From: an uncultured Flavobacteriales bacterium
GTDB lineage: Bacteria; Bacteroidota; Bacteroidia; Flavobacteriales_D; Crocinitomicaceae
Assembly (NCBI GenBank): GCA_903899795.1
Contig: CAIUKX010000211.1
Location: 1-5,152, forward strand
Length of the DNA: 5,152 bases
Direction of reading: 5' to 3'
Each line of letters starts with the position of its first letter. Within the stretch, counting starts at the first letter, position 1. A program made the translations under genes and the position numbers. Under the pieces are notes generated by a model. The model was given only the letters and a program-made list of their open reading frames with translations, was not told the origin of the DNA and did not search any database. This document shows, in pieces, positions 1 to 5,152 of this stretch.

Positions 1-162
1 CCCATCTACTCCGTTAGTTCCATTTGTTCCTGCTAAGCCGTTTAGTCCATCAATCCCATCTACTCCGTTGGTTCCATTCGTTCCTGCTAAGCCGTTTAGT
101 CCATCGATTCCGTCTGTTCCGTTGGTTCCATTTGTTCCTGGAAGTCCATTGATACCCGCTGG
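1..162 (-). repeat. 54-bp tandem repeats coding for six Gly-X-Y triplets each
   Basis: There are three consecutive 54-bp units at 1-54, 55-108 and 109-162. Units 1 and 2 differ at only three of 54 positions, and all three are third-codon changes that leave the protein unit GIDGLNGLAGTNGTNGVD unchanged. The third unit, which comes first in the coding direction, is more divergent (GPA GIN GLP GTN GTN GTD), as expected of the non-expanding edge of a repeat array. The array probably continues past the left edge. The near identity points to recent duplication or gene conversion and to a length that may vary between strains. Confidence 0.9.
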
Positions 163-576
163 TCCCGGAACAAAATTCAGTGCAAAAGGAACGCTTAACA
201 GTTGAGAAGATCCCATCGGAACAAAACCAGTTCCAAAATCAGCTTCGATTTCCATCCATTTTGTTCCTGTTCCCCATGCTATTCCCGGAAAACTTCCACT
301 TTGAGCGGTTCCATTTCCAATTTCAAGGTTAATTAAGCCAAATTGATTGGTTGTCACTGCATGTGTTTCCTGATACAAAGAAGTACCGGTTCCAGAACCT
401 TCTCGCACAGATGCCCTAATAGTAATATTTGTACTTGACATCGGAGTTCCGATACTATTTCGGACTATCGACTGGTATTTAAATGCCTGCGGAGCTTGGG
501 CCAACAGATTTACTGTAAACAACTGAAAAATTGTAATTGCAACAATACCGAATACTAAAAAAAATGCCTTATTCAT
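1..576 (-). CDS. Secreted collagen-like (Gly-X-Y repeat) protein, 3' end outside window
   Basis: This is an open frame of 192 codons from ATG at 576-574 with no stop before the left edge, so the C-terminus is missing. Residues 1-26 form a signal peptide (MNKAFFLVFGIVAITIFQLF, then a stretch ending LLAQ) with probable cleavage near LLA/QAPQ. Residues about 28-137 form a compact domain starting APQAFKYQSIVRN and containing TTNQFGLINLEIG. This domain is familiar from Bacteroidota collagen-like and tail-fibre-like secreted proteins. From residue 138 (GPA) every third residue is Gly, for 18 triplets: six GTN, plus GID, GLN, GLA, GVD, GTD, GIN, GLP and GPA. Proline occurs in only two triplets, which is low for a stable triple helix. 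The likely role is a surface filament or adhesin, but this is inference and the missing C-terminus could carry a sorting or chaperone domain. The start lies 42 bp after the stop of the upstream minus-strand gene, which suggests cotranscription. No Shine-Dalgarno is visible; the leader is A/T-rich, as is common in Bacteroidota. Confidence 0.9.
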   Translation of the reverse strand, partial: MNKAFFLVFGIVAITIFQLFTVNLLAQAPQAFKYQSIVRNSIGTPMSSTNITIRASVREGSGTGTSLYQETHAVTTNQFGLINLEIGNGTAQSGSFPGIAWGTGTKWMEIEADFGTGFVPMGSSQLLSVPFALNFVPGPAGINGLPGTNGTNGTDGIDGLNGLAGTNGTNGVDGIDGLNGLAGTNGTNGVDG

Positions 577-618
577 ACTTTATATTATTTGTTGATCTTC
601 AATAATCTCTTTTCGACT

Positions 619-1140
619 TTATCTATCTAAATAAATGGTTCCTTTCCGAATTTTAGAACCATCACCAAAGTCAAATAAATAGAAATAGGTTGTTACAGGC
701 AGATCGTTACCACCGATCGTAATTCCCATTGTTGACTTCCCATCCCATTTATTTTTGTAGCCATTGCACTCATAGACTTTATCTCCCCAACGGTTAAAAA
801 TTTGGATCGAATTATTTGGATACTTCTCGATTCCTCTGATCACCAATACATCGTTAATACCATCATTATTGGGTGAAAATCCTTCTGGAATAAAAAAGTC
901 AGAATTAACAACAGTAGCAACACGCTCCGGCTGATGAAATCCCTGCGTTAAAAAATTAGACGAGTTCATATAGGTATCAATAGTTACCTCACCTATTGTC
1001 CAAGCCATTGAACCATTAGGTGATGTGACATACATTCCTGCTGAACCAATTACTTCCTGAAGAATTTCTTGACTGAATAAACGATTCGCACCAGTTATAG
1101 TGCAGAGAAGTAGTAGACTTAAAATTGAAAAAACATTCAT
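619..1140 (-). CDS. Small T9SS type B sorting domain protein (gliding motility-associated C-terminal domain)
   Basis: This 173-residue protein appears complete. Residues 1-23 are a Sec signal peptide (hydrophobic FSILSLLLLCTITG, probable cleavage LFS/QEI), unusual in having no Lys or Arg before the hydrophobic core. Residues about 31-71 form a short module with GSMAWTIGEV and LTQGFHQP, often seen before this sorting domain in Bacteroidota. Residues about 83-173 match the gliding-motility C-terminal domain (TIGR04131/CHU_C type): FIPEGFSPNNDGINDVLVIRG, then IQIFNRWGDKVYE, then KWDGKS, and a terminal beta strand KGTIYLDR. In this family the domain directs export through the type IX secretion system, usually with a SprF/PorP-like partner. 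There is almost no cargo between signal and sorting domain, so the role may be as an anchor or filament subunit (inference). The frame stays open upstream to a TAG at 1285-1287 but holds no ATG, GTG or TTG, which fixes the ATG at 1140. It lies 42 bp upstream of the collagen-like gene and probably leads that operon. Confidence 0.92.
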   Translation of the reverse strand: MNVFSILSLLLLCTITGANRLFSQEILQEVIGSAGMYVTSPNGSMAWTIGEVTIDTYMNSSNFLTQGFHQPERVATVVNSDFFIPEGFSPNNDGINDVLVIRGIEKYPNNSIQIFNRWGDKVYECNGYKNKWDGKSTMGITIGGNDLPVTTYFYLFDFGDGSKIRKGTIYLDR

Positions 1141-1155
1141 TTCAATAGATGTAAA

Positions 1156-1175
1156 TACTGAACAACAATTCAGTA
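1156..1175 (-). promoter_or_regulatory. Inverted repeat in the leader of the type B protein gene
   Basis: TACTGAA (1156-1162) and TTCAGTA (1169-1175) form a perfect 7-bp inverted repeat around a 6-base loop, 15 bp before the ATG at 1140. It could be an operator or an mRNA hairpin close to the start codon. It has no T tract, so it is not a terminator. A weak -7-like box (CACTTTTG on the minus strand, 1185-1178, one mismatch to TAnnTTTG) lies just upstream. If that box were used, transcription would start at about 1171, inside this repeat. No -33 TTG is found at the right distance, so the promoter assignment is weak. Confidence 0.35.
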
Positions 1176-1204
1176 CACAAAAGTGCGCTGCTTTTATTCT
1201 TGGG

Positions 1205-1239
1205 CTGTTACATGATTCGAGAAATCTATTACATAATTC
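1205..1239. repeat. Pair of 14-bp direct repeats two helical turns apart (possible activator site)
   Basis: CTGTTACATGATTC (1205-1218) and CTATTACATAATTC (1226-1239) match at 12 of 14 positions and start exactly 21 bp apart, so both copies face the same side of the helix. They lie 65-99 bp upstream of the ATG at 1140. If the weak -7-like box at 1185-1178 is real, they would sit at roughly -34 to -68, a usual place for an activator and where a missing -33 element might be compensated. The spacing resembles that of LytTR-type sites, but the bases do not match the published LytTR consensus. The binding protein is unknown, and chance similarity in AT-rich DNA is not excluded. Confidence 0.35.
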
Positions 1240-1321
1240 CGGGTGGTGGCTGGTTTTGAAAGGTCTGGGGTTTTGGTAAAAAAACTACCTTTTACAAGGG
1301 GGAAGTCGTAGGGTCAAAAGA

Positions 1322-1353
1322 AAAAGGTATCACACTTTCGCATGATACCTTTT
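1322..1353 (-). terminator. Rho-independent terminator, symmetric, for the type A secreted protein gene
   Basis: AAAAGGTATCA (1322-1332) pairs perfectly with TGATACCTTTT (1343-1353), giving an 11-bp stem with a 10-base loop. In the minus direction it is followed by a T-rich run (TTTTTCTTTT including the stem end) and lies 66 bp after the TAA at 1420, as expected for the terminator of the 1420-3342 gene. On the plus strand the stem is also followed by a T-rich stretch (TTTTCCTTTTTT including the stem end), so it could act in both directions. Its position implies that the 619-1140 gene has its own promoter in 1141-1321. Confidence 0.8.
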
Positions 1354-1419
1354 CCTTTTTTGAAATTTCTTAGTGGAGTATTTCTTTTATTTTAAGAACT
1401 ACTAACTCGCTTCAAAACT

Positions 1420-3342
1420 TTATTCTATTATTACTTTTTTAGTGATTTGACTACCGTTTGAAAGGATGTTCACAAAGTAAATACCTTTTGGAAAATCACT
1501 TAAATCTAACGTTGTTTTAGCTCCTGTTTGTTGAACTGATTTTACTTTTTTACCTAGTATATTGTAAATTTCAAAATTTGTATTTTCACTTGAAGCTAAT
1601 TCAATTGTGAATAAACCATTGCTTGGATTAGGAAAAATTGACAGTTCGTCTTTGCTAACTGTATTGATTGATGCTGCTTGACTGAAGTCAGGTGCGTTCA
1701 AATCTTCATAAGCTATCATCGTATGTCCATCTGCAGATCTAGCAGGTGTAATAATCATTGAAAAATATTTAACAGGACACTGATCATTCCAAACACCACG
1801 AGTGATCCGGTATGTGTGGTTGTACAAGAATTGTCCGGTTGGAGCCGGGCAAGATCCCCAAGGTGTTTGTGTAAATGTTCCTGTTCCAGTGCTTGTATAT
1901 CCCTGGAATGTTTCTTGATTAGGGTAATTCCACCAGCAATCCGTTCCATTATCTTGGTAATATGAACCTCCGGTACTGTTTAATTCTTCAATTTTCAATG
2001 AGTAGTAGAATCCAGAATTACTATAACCATTTGGATCATTTGCTGTTAATGCAACTGTGAAGTACGATGCTGGCAAGGTATTGATGTACAAACTGAATGT
2101 AGGATCATTCTTCACAACATTAACCGTCCATTGCATTGTGCTTGAACATCCGGTCATTAGATCAGTTACATTGGCTTGGTAGGTTGTCGTAACAGATGGA
2201 CTAACGCTTACTCCAGCTAATGATCCGTTGTAAATTGCTGGTCCAGCCGGTGAAATCGGAGTCCAAGTAAGGTAATAAATACTGTTGCTACCAACATTCA
2301 TGGTCGCATTAAGAAGTGCAGCATCTCCTGTACAAATTGTTGAAGTACTTCCTTTCAGTTTGAAGCTTGGAGGACAATTGATGTAAATGATTTTTGTCGT
2401 TTCTGACCAAGTTGTGTAGGCATTTTGAACTGCCAATTTGATTCTGTAATATTTACCACAAGCAATGGTTGGTCCCCCGCTTGTTACAGGTGGGATAGTC
2501 AACGTTCCTGGTGCACCGGTTGCCCAAGGACTCCACCATTCTACAGATCCGGTTACTGCTCCACCCGTTGAGGTACATTCTACTAAAGTCCATACGTTGT
2601 TTGTTACTGTGCAATTTGTTGCAGATCCTGTAAATGTCAACGGTGAACCAAGACAAAAAGATGATGCACTTGTAATAGTAGGTGTTGGGATACAGATTTT
2701 TTCGATAATCACATTATCAATTAGTATATTGCAACTCCCCAATGCATTTAATACAGTAGAATTTACGTTGCATCTTAACCACATTTGATTGAAATTTCCG
2801 TTTACAGTAAATGTTTGCTGATTTAATGTCCATGAAGTCGAATTATAAGAAGGCGTTGGTAAAGATTGACTTCCTGCAGGAATATTCGGTGTATATTCTG
2901 AAGGTATACAAGCTCCCATAGCCCCTTGATTCACTAATCCGTTTGTCAACATCCAATTTAAATCGAGAGATTGAGTTGCTAAATTAATTCCTGTACCAAC
3001 TTTTATTGCATAAGTAATTTTATAAGTTGCTCCATTTTGAAATGCATAATTAACAGCGATACCTTCCGATAATTGTGGATGTACGCAGCCACCATCCCAT
3101 TTCGCATAACAATGTGCATATTTACTTCCTTGGTATGCAGCACCGAATGCACTTTGAGTATCAGGTGTCCCAGAAGTGGAAATCCAGTTGGGAATACACC
3201 CAAGGTAAAACGAATTACTAGTGTTAGCACAGGCAGCTTCAAAGCCTTTGTTTACTAGGACTTGGCCCCAAGCGGAATTCCCGAGCAAAATCATAAGGAG
3301 TAAGGTGTTGATTGTTTTTTTCATTCTTGTAAATGTTTTCAT
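1420..3342 (-). CDS. Secreted multidomain protein with Ig-like domains and T9SS type A sorting tail
   Basis: I chose ATG at 3342-3340, giving 640 residues. A second in-frame ATG at 3324 (MKKTINTLLLMILLGNSAWG, 634 residues) is an equally good signal-peptide start. A longer frame to 3363 would need a TTG. Cleavage probably follows AWG, leaving QVLVNKGFE. Residues about 27-216 form a putative beta-sandwich ending ILIDNVIIEK, like the last strand of carbohydrate-binding-type jelly rolls. Residues about 217-322 and 323-410 look like two Ig-like domains with paired cysteines (CLGSPLTFTGSA; CTGDAALLNATMN to TWTVNVV). Residues about 411-555 form a module rich in Trp, Tyr and Cys that I do not recognise. 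Residues 564-640 are a type A T9SS C-terminal domain: SIFPNPSNGLFTIEL, then FEIYNILGKKVKSV, then FPKGIYFVNI, ending KKVIIE. The 18 cysteines (even) fit an exported, disulfide-bonded protein. No catalytic motif is seen, so an adhesin or substrate-binding role is inferred. It probably forms its own transcript, ending at the hairpin at 1322-1353. Confidence 0.9.
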   Translation of the reverse strand: MKTFTRMKKTINTLLLMILLGNSAWGQVLVNKGFEAACANTSNSFYLGCIPNWISTSGTPDTQSAFGAAYQGSKYAHCYAKWDGGCVHPQLSEGIAVNYAFQNGATYKITYAIKVGTGINLATQSLDLNWMLTNGLVNQGAMGACIPSEYTPNIPAGSQSLPTPSYNSTSWTLNQQTFTVNGNFNQMWLRCNVNSTVLNALGSCNILIDNVIIEKICIPTPTITSASSFCLGSPLTFTGSATNCTVTNNVWTLVECTSTGGAVTGSVEWWSPWATGAPGTLTIPPVTSGGPTIACGKYYRIKLAVQNAYTTWSETTKIIYINCPPSFKLKGSTSTICTGDAALLNATMNVGSNSIYYLTWTPISPAGPAIYNGSLAGVSVSPSVTTTYQANVTDLMTGCSSTMQWTVNVVKNDPTFSLYINTLPASYFTVALTANDPNGYSNSGFYYSLKIEELNSTGGSYYQDNGTDCWWNYPNQETFQGYTSTGTGTFTQTPWGSCPAPTGQFLYNHTYRITRGVWNDQCPVKYFSMIITPARSADGHTMIAYEDLNAPDFSQAASINTVSKDELSIFPNPSNGLFTIELASSENTNFEIYNILGKKVKSVQQTGAKTTLDLSDFPKGIYFVNILSNGSQITKKVIIE

Positions 3343-3414
3343 TCTAATTTGAGATTTAATCAATAATTAATTTTGGGCAAAGATCACGACTATAAATCCG
3401 TAAGAAATACCACA

Positions 3415-3432
3415 GGATAGGTTTTTGGCACA
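3415..3432 (+). repeat. 18-bp direct repeat, copy 1
   Basis: GGATAGGTTTTTGGCACA occurs here and again, without mismatch and in the same orientation, at 3593-3610, 178 bp away. This copy lies 72 bp upstream of the minus-strand gene start at 3342. The flanks are unrelated beyond a few bases, so the conserved unit is short, as for a protein-binding site rather than a duplicated gene fragment. Confidence 0.75.
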
Positions 3433-3563
3433 AGACCAATTATCCGATTTTTTTTTCAGCAAAAAAGTGCCGTTTTCCATGAAAAAAATCAACTGTTTTG
3501 GTTTAACCGGGCACACTAAAAACAATACAACCAACTAATAACAAATCACTTATGTCCGATGTG

Positions 3564-3578
3564 TTATTTGATAAATAA
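3564..3578. promoter_or_regulatory. AT-rich palindrome upstream of the propeller gene
   Basis: TTATTT and AAATAA flank the centre GAT, making a 15-bp near-perfect dyad 73 bp before the start codon at 3652. Its size and symmetry would suit a dimeric regulator, but the sequence is only A and T in the arms, so it could arise by chance in this background. Confidence 0.25.
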
Positions 3579-3592
3579 ACTATTCGACCGTT

Positions 3593-3610
3593 GGATAGGT
3601 TTTTGGCACA
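3593..3610 (+). repeat. 18-bp direct repeat, copy 2
   Basis: This is the second exact copy of GGATAGGTTTTTGGCACA, 41 bp before the start codon of the plus-strand propeller gene. If the -7 box at 3639-3646 is used, the copy lies at about -41 to -58, a position where activators commonly bind. With the copy at 3415-3432 it places one site near each of the divergent genes, so a shared regulator is possible (inference). Confidence 0.75.
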
Positions 3611-3638
3611 TGAACTAAAATGATACTCTATTATTAGC

Positions 3639-3646
3639 TATTTTTG
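3639..3646 (+). promoter_or_regulatory. Bacteroidota-type -7 box (TATTTTTG) for the propeller gene
   Basis: TATTTTTG matches the Bacteroidota sigma-ABfr -7 consensus TAnnTTTG exactly. No TTG (-33) lies 17-23 bp upstream; the nearest, at 3603-3605 inside the 18-bp repeat, is 33 bp away. Transcription from this box would begin at about 3651, so the mRNA would start almost at the ATG (3652) and be leaderless or nearly so. A GGAG at 3646-3649 resembles a Shine-Dalgarno but is only two bases from the ATG, too close for normal use. The promoter may therefore depend on an activator, or the box may be a chance match. Confidence 0.4.
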
Positions 3647-3651
3647 GAGCA

Positions 3652-5152
3652 ATGCTCACTATACGAAAAGAAATTCTCTACTGTATTCTTTTATTGCTTT
3701 TTTGCACAGAAAATGTGCATTCACAAAAATTGAAATTTGAGCAATTGGGCATCAATCGTGGATTACCTTCAACCGAAGTCTATAATTTTTATCAAGACCG
3801 GAAAGGGTATGTTTGGACTTTCACAGAATATGGAATTGCAAAGCATAACGGTACTGAATTTATTCCTGTTTGCAAAAATATTCCTGTGAGTGAATCTGCC
3901 GTTTATGCCGTTACTGAAAACAAGCAGGGTGAAATGTTTATCATTAATTCACTATCCAGAATTTACAAAATAAAAAATGATTCGGCCTTCTCTATTCAGG
4001 GATCAGAAGAAATATCAAAACTTGTTTTAAGCAATAATCAAGTTGTTCCAAATTTATTTATTGATTCAGATTCCAATATTTACTTTTCGACGTTTACAGA
4101 AACCTTCGTGTATAATTTCAAAAAAAAAGAGATCTACAATCTCACTGAAAAATACAGTAAAAAATATGCCGGATTGTGTTATTTAAAAATTCAGGACCAT
4201 TATGTTTTGATCAAGTTAAAAGTGAATCCAAGGGTTCAACAGTATTTTTATATTTTAGTTCAAAATGACAAACTATTAAAGCGATTTCCCTTCCAATTTA
4301 GCTTGGGTGAAGAACGAAATTTTATCCGAAAAACAGAGAAAGGATTTTACTTTCTTTTATTACACGATTTGGTCTTTATTGGCAACAATGGTGAGTTCAA
4401 AAAGATTCATTTTGAAGAAAGTACTATCAATTTCGAACTTTCTGACAATGGACAAATCTGGGTTGGACTAATGCTTGGCGGTCTTTGCGAATTAGATGAA
4501 AATCTCGTCGTAAAAAATCGATATTTGGAACGTCTGACTGTTTCCGACATTTTATTTGACCGTCAATCGGGATTATGGGTTTCGACGATCGAAAAAGGCG
4601 TTTTTTATTGCAAACATCTCTATGACCTTTATTACGAAAATATTCCTGAATTATCGGGAAAAATTAGTTTGATTAAAAAAATCAATGAAATCCTTTTTAT
4701 CGGGACAGCCAGTGGTCATTTATTTATCAAAAAAGAAAATGAACTTCGGGAAATCGATTTGCACCATTCAAATGGATATATCACGGATGTAACTGAGGAT
4801 AACAGTAATTATCTGATCGGTACAAAAATTGGAATTATCCGTCTTGACAAAAATCTAAATTTCCAAGAAAAACTGAACATTACCTACTTTAATTGTTACG
4901 GTTTTGCTTCCACATCAAACAACAGTGTATTATTTATTTCATCCTCTTCTATTAACCGTTATTTTCAAGGGAAATTGACTTCGCATTACTCGCTAAGTTA
5001 TAAGCCTAGAAGTGTTCTTCAGCGATTTAACAATGAATATATTGTGGGGACAAATCTTGGCCTTTTTGCATATAACAATCACTTTTACATCCCGAATTAT
5101 CTAACTAAGCTCCGCACAAGCCGGATTACGAAATTAAAATCGGATAACCGGA
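3652..5152 (+). CDS. Exported beta-propeller (Reg_prop) sensor, probably a sensor histidine kinase; 3' end outside window
   Basis: The frame is open for 500 codons from ATG at 3652 to the right edge. A TAA lies in frame at 3616-3618 and no other start codon lies between, which fixes the start. Residues 1-24 are a signal peptide (MLTIRKEILYCILLLLFC, then ENVHS/QKLKF). No lipobox is present. Residues 37-70 are a classic two-component regulator propeller motif: GLPSTEVYNFYQDRKGYVW, then GIAKHNGTEF. Further blade-like repeats follow, for example NGQIWVGLMLGGLCELD (about 267-282), ILFDRQSGLWVSTIEKGVF (300-318), ILFIGTASGHLFI (347-359), VTEDNSNYLIGTKIGIIRLD (380-399) and YIVGTNLGLFAYNN (463-476). 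In this family the propeller is periplasmic and is commonly followed by a membrane helix and a histidine kinase (often LytS-like) or a full hybrid kinase. None of that is visible here, so kinase activity is inferred. The main alternative is a propeller without a kinase, such as a PorZ-like T9SS component. It is divergent from the 1420-3342 gene. Confidence 0.88.
   Translation, partial: MLTIRKEILYCILLLLFCTENVHSQKLKFEQLGINRGLPSTEVYNFYQDRKGYVWTFTEYGIAKHNGTEFIPVCKNIPVSESAVYAVTENKQGEMFIINSLSRIYKIKNDSAFSIQGSEEISKLVLSNNQVVPNLFIDSDSNIYFSTFTETFVYNFKKKEIYNLTEKYSKKYAGLCYLKIQDHYVLIKLKVNPRVQQYFYILVQNDKLLKRFPFQFSLGEERNFIRKTEKGFYFLLLHDLVFIGNNGEFKKIHFEESTINFELSDNGQIWVGLMLGGLCELDENLVVKNRYLERLTVSDILFDRQSGLWVSTIEKGVFYCKHLYDLYYENIPELSGKISLIKKINEILFIGTASGHLFIKKENELREIDLHHSNGYITDVTEDNSNYLIGTKIGIIRLDKNLNFQEKLNITYFNCYGFASTSNNSVLFISSSSINRYFQGKLTSHYSLSYKPRSVLQRFNNEYIVGTNLGLFAYNNHFYIPNYLTKLRTSRITKLKSDNR

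Larger units (their letters stand above)
3343..3651. other. Divergent intergenic region between the type A secreted protein and the propeller sensor
   Basis: This 309-bp AT-rich stretch holds no supportable gene. The longest ATG frame noted on the plus strand is 19 codons at 3479-3538, with no supporting signal. It must contain promoters for both flanking genes. It carries two perfect 18-bp direct repeats (3415-3432 and 3593-3610), a 15-bp palindrome (3564-3578), and a -7 box for the plus-strand gene (3639-3646). No good promoter is visible for the minus-strand gene: the nearest is GATCTTTG on the minus strand at 3385-3378, one mismatch from TAnnTTTG and without a spaced TTG. There is also a small palindrome GGTTTAACC at 3500-3508. 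Confidence 0.7.

Noticed and set aside
1..162. 54-bp repeats as a CRISPR-like or intergenic repeat array
   Set aside because: The units are directly adjacent without spacers and encode in-frame Gly-X-Y triplets, so they are coding repeats.
1276..1295. GTAAAA/TTTTAC inverted repeat near the terminator
   Set aside because: It has only six pairs with a single G:C, too weak for a second terminator, and no clear other role.
2465..2788. 107-codon plus-strand frame inside the type A secreted protein gene
   Set aside because: It is antisense to a well-supported gene, has no recognisable domain or signal, and reads as the shadow of the low-complexity Ig-like region.
1755..3258. Other short frames (about 61-79 codons) within the 1420-3342 gene on both strands
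   Set aside because: They overlap the coding frame of a protein with clear signal peptide and sorting domain, and their translations show no family features.
3349..3375. TTG-N16-TAATTTTG on the plus strand, resembling a -33/-7 promoter
   Set aside because: The spacer is slightly short, it overlaps the start region of the minus-strand gene, and it would drive transcription into a gap about 280 bp before the next plus-strand gene; in AT-rich DNA a chance match is likely.
3451..3466. T6-CAGC-A6 hairpin in the divergent region
   Set aside because: It consists only of A:T pairs in homopolymer runs, expected by chance in this base composition, and follows no gene end.
3479..3538. 19-codon plus-strand frame (MKKINCFGLTGHTKNNTTN) in the divergent region
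   Set aside because: It is too short, has no ribosome-binding or promoter signal, and lies in a region more easily explained as regulatory.

Overview
The window looks like a piece of a Bacteroidota chromosome, most likely a member of the Flavobacteriales. The evidence is AT-rich DNA, two proteins ending in the two known sorting-domain types of the type IX secretion system (T9SS), a collagen-like protein with a typical Bacteroidota N-terminal domain, a Reg_prop beta-propeller sensor, no classical Shine-Dalgarno sites at the expected spacing, and a -7 box of the Bacteroidota type (TAnnTTTG). A source near Crocinitomicaceae/Fluviicola is possible but is only an impression. There is no RNA gene, CRISPR array, insertion sequence or phage gene.

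Layout, left to right. Bases 1-576 (minus strand, running off the left edge) encode a secreted protein whose C-terminal part is a Gly-X-Y collagen-like tract built from 54-bp tandem repeats. Bases 619-1140 (minus) encode a 173-residue exported protein that is little more than a signal peptide, a short conserved module and a T9SS type B (gliding-motility C-terminal) sorting domain. These two genes are 42 bp apart and probably form one transcription unit, with the type B gene first. The 279-bp gap at 1141-1419 holds a strong hairpin terminator for the next gene (1322-1353), a pair of 14-bp direct repeats spaced two helical turns apart (1205-1239), and a small inverted repeat (1156-1175). Bases 1420-3342 (minus) encode a 640-residue secreted multidomain protein with a T9SS type A tail.

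A 309-bp divergent intergenic region (3343-3651) separates this from a plus-strand gene that starts at 3652 and leaves the window at 5152. That gene encodes an exported beta-propeller sensor of the kind usually found at the N-terminus of Bacteroidota sensor histidine kinases. The divergent region carries two perfect copies of an 18-bp sequence, one near each gene, and a Bacteroidota-type -7 box immediately before the plus-strand start codon.

How they may work together (inference): three minus-strand genes supply cell-surface or secreted adhesin-like proteins exported through Sec and, for two of them, T9SS. The divergent propeller protein may sense an envelope or extracellular signal. Whether it controls its neighbours cannot be read from the sequence, but the shared 18-bp repeats make it a testable idea. 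I found no clearly novel system. The most unusual elements are the near-identical collagen repeats, the minimal type B protein paired with them, and the unexplained direct repeats in both intergenic regions.
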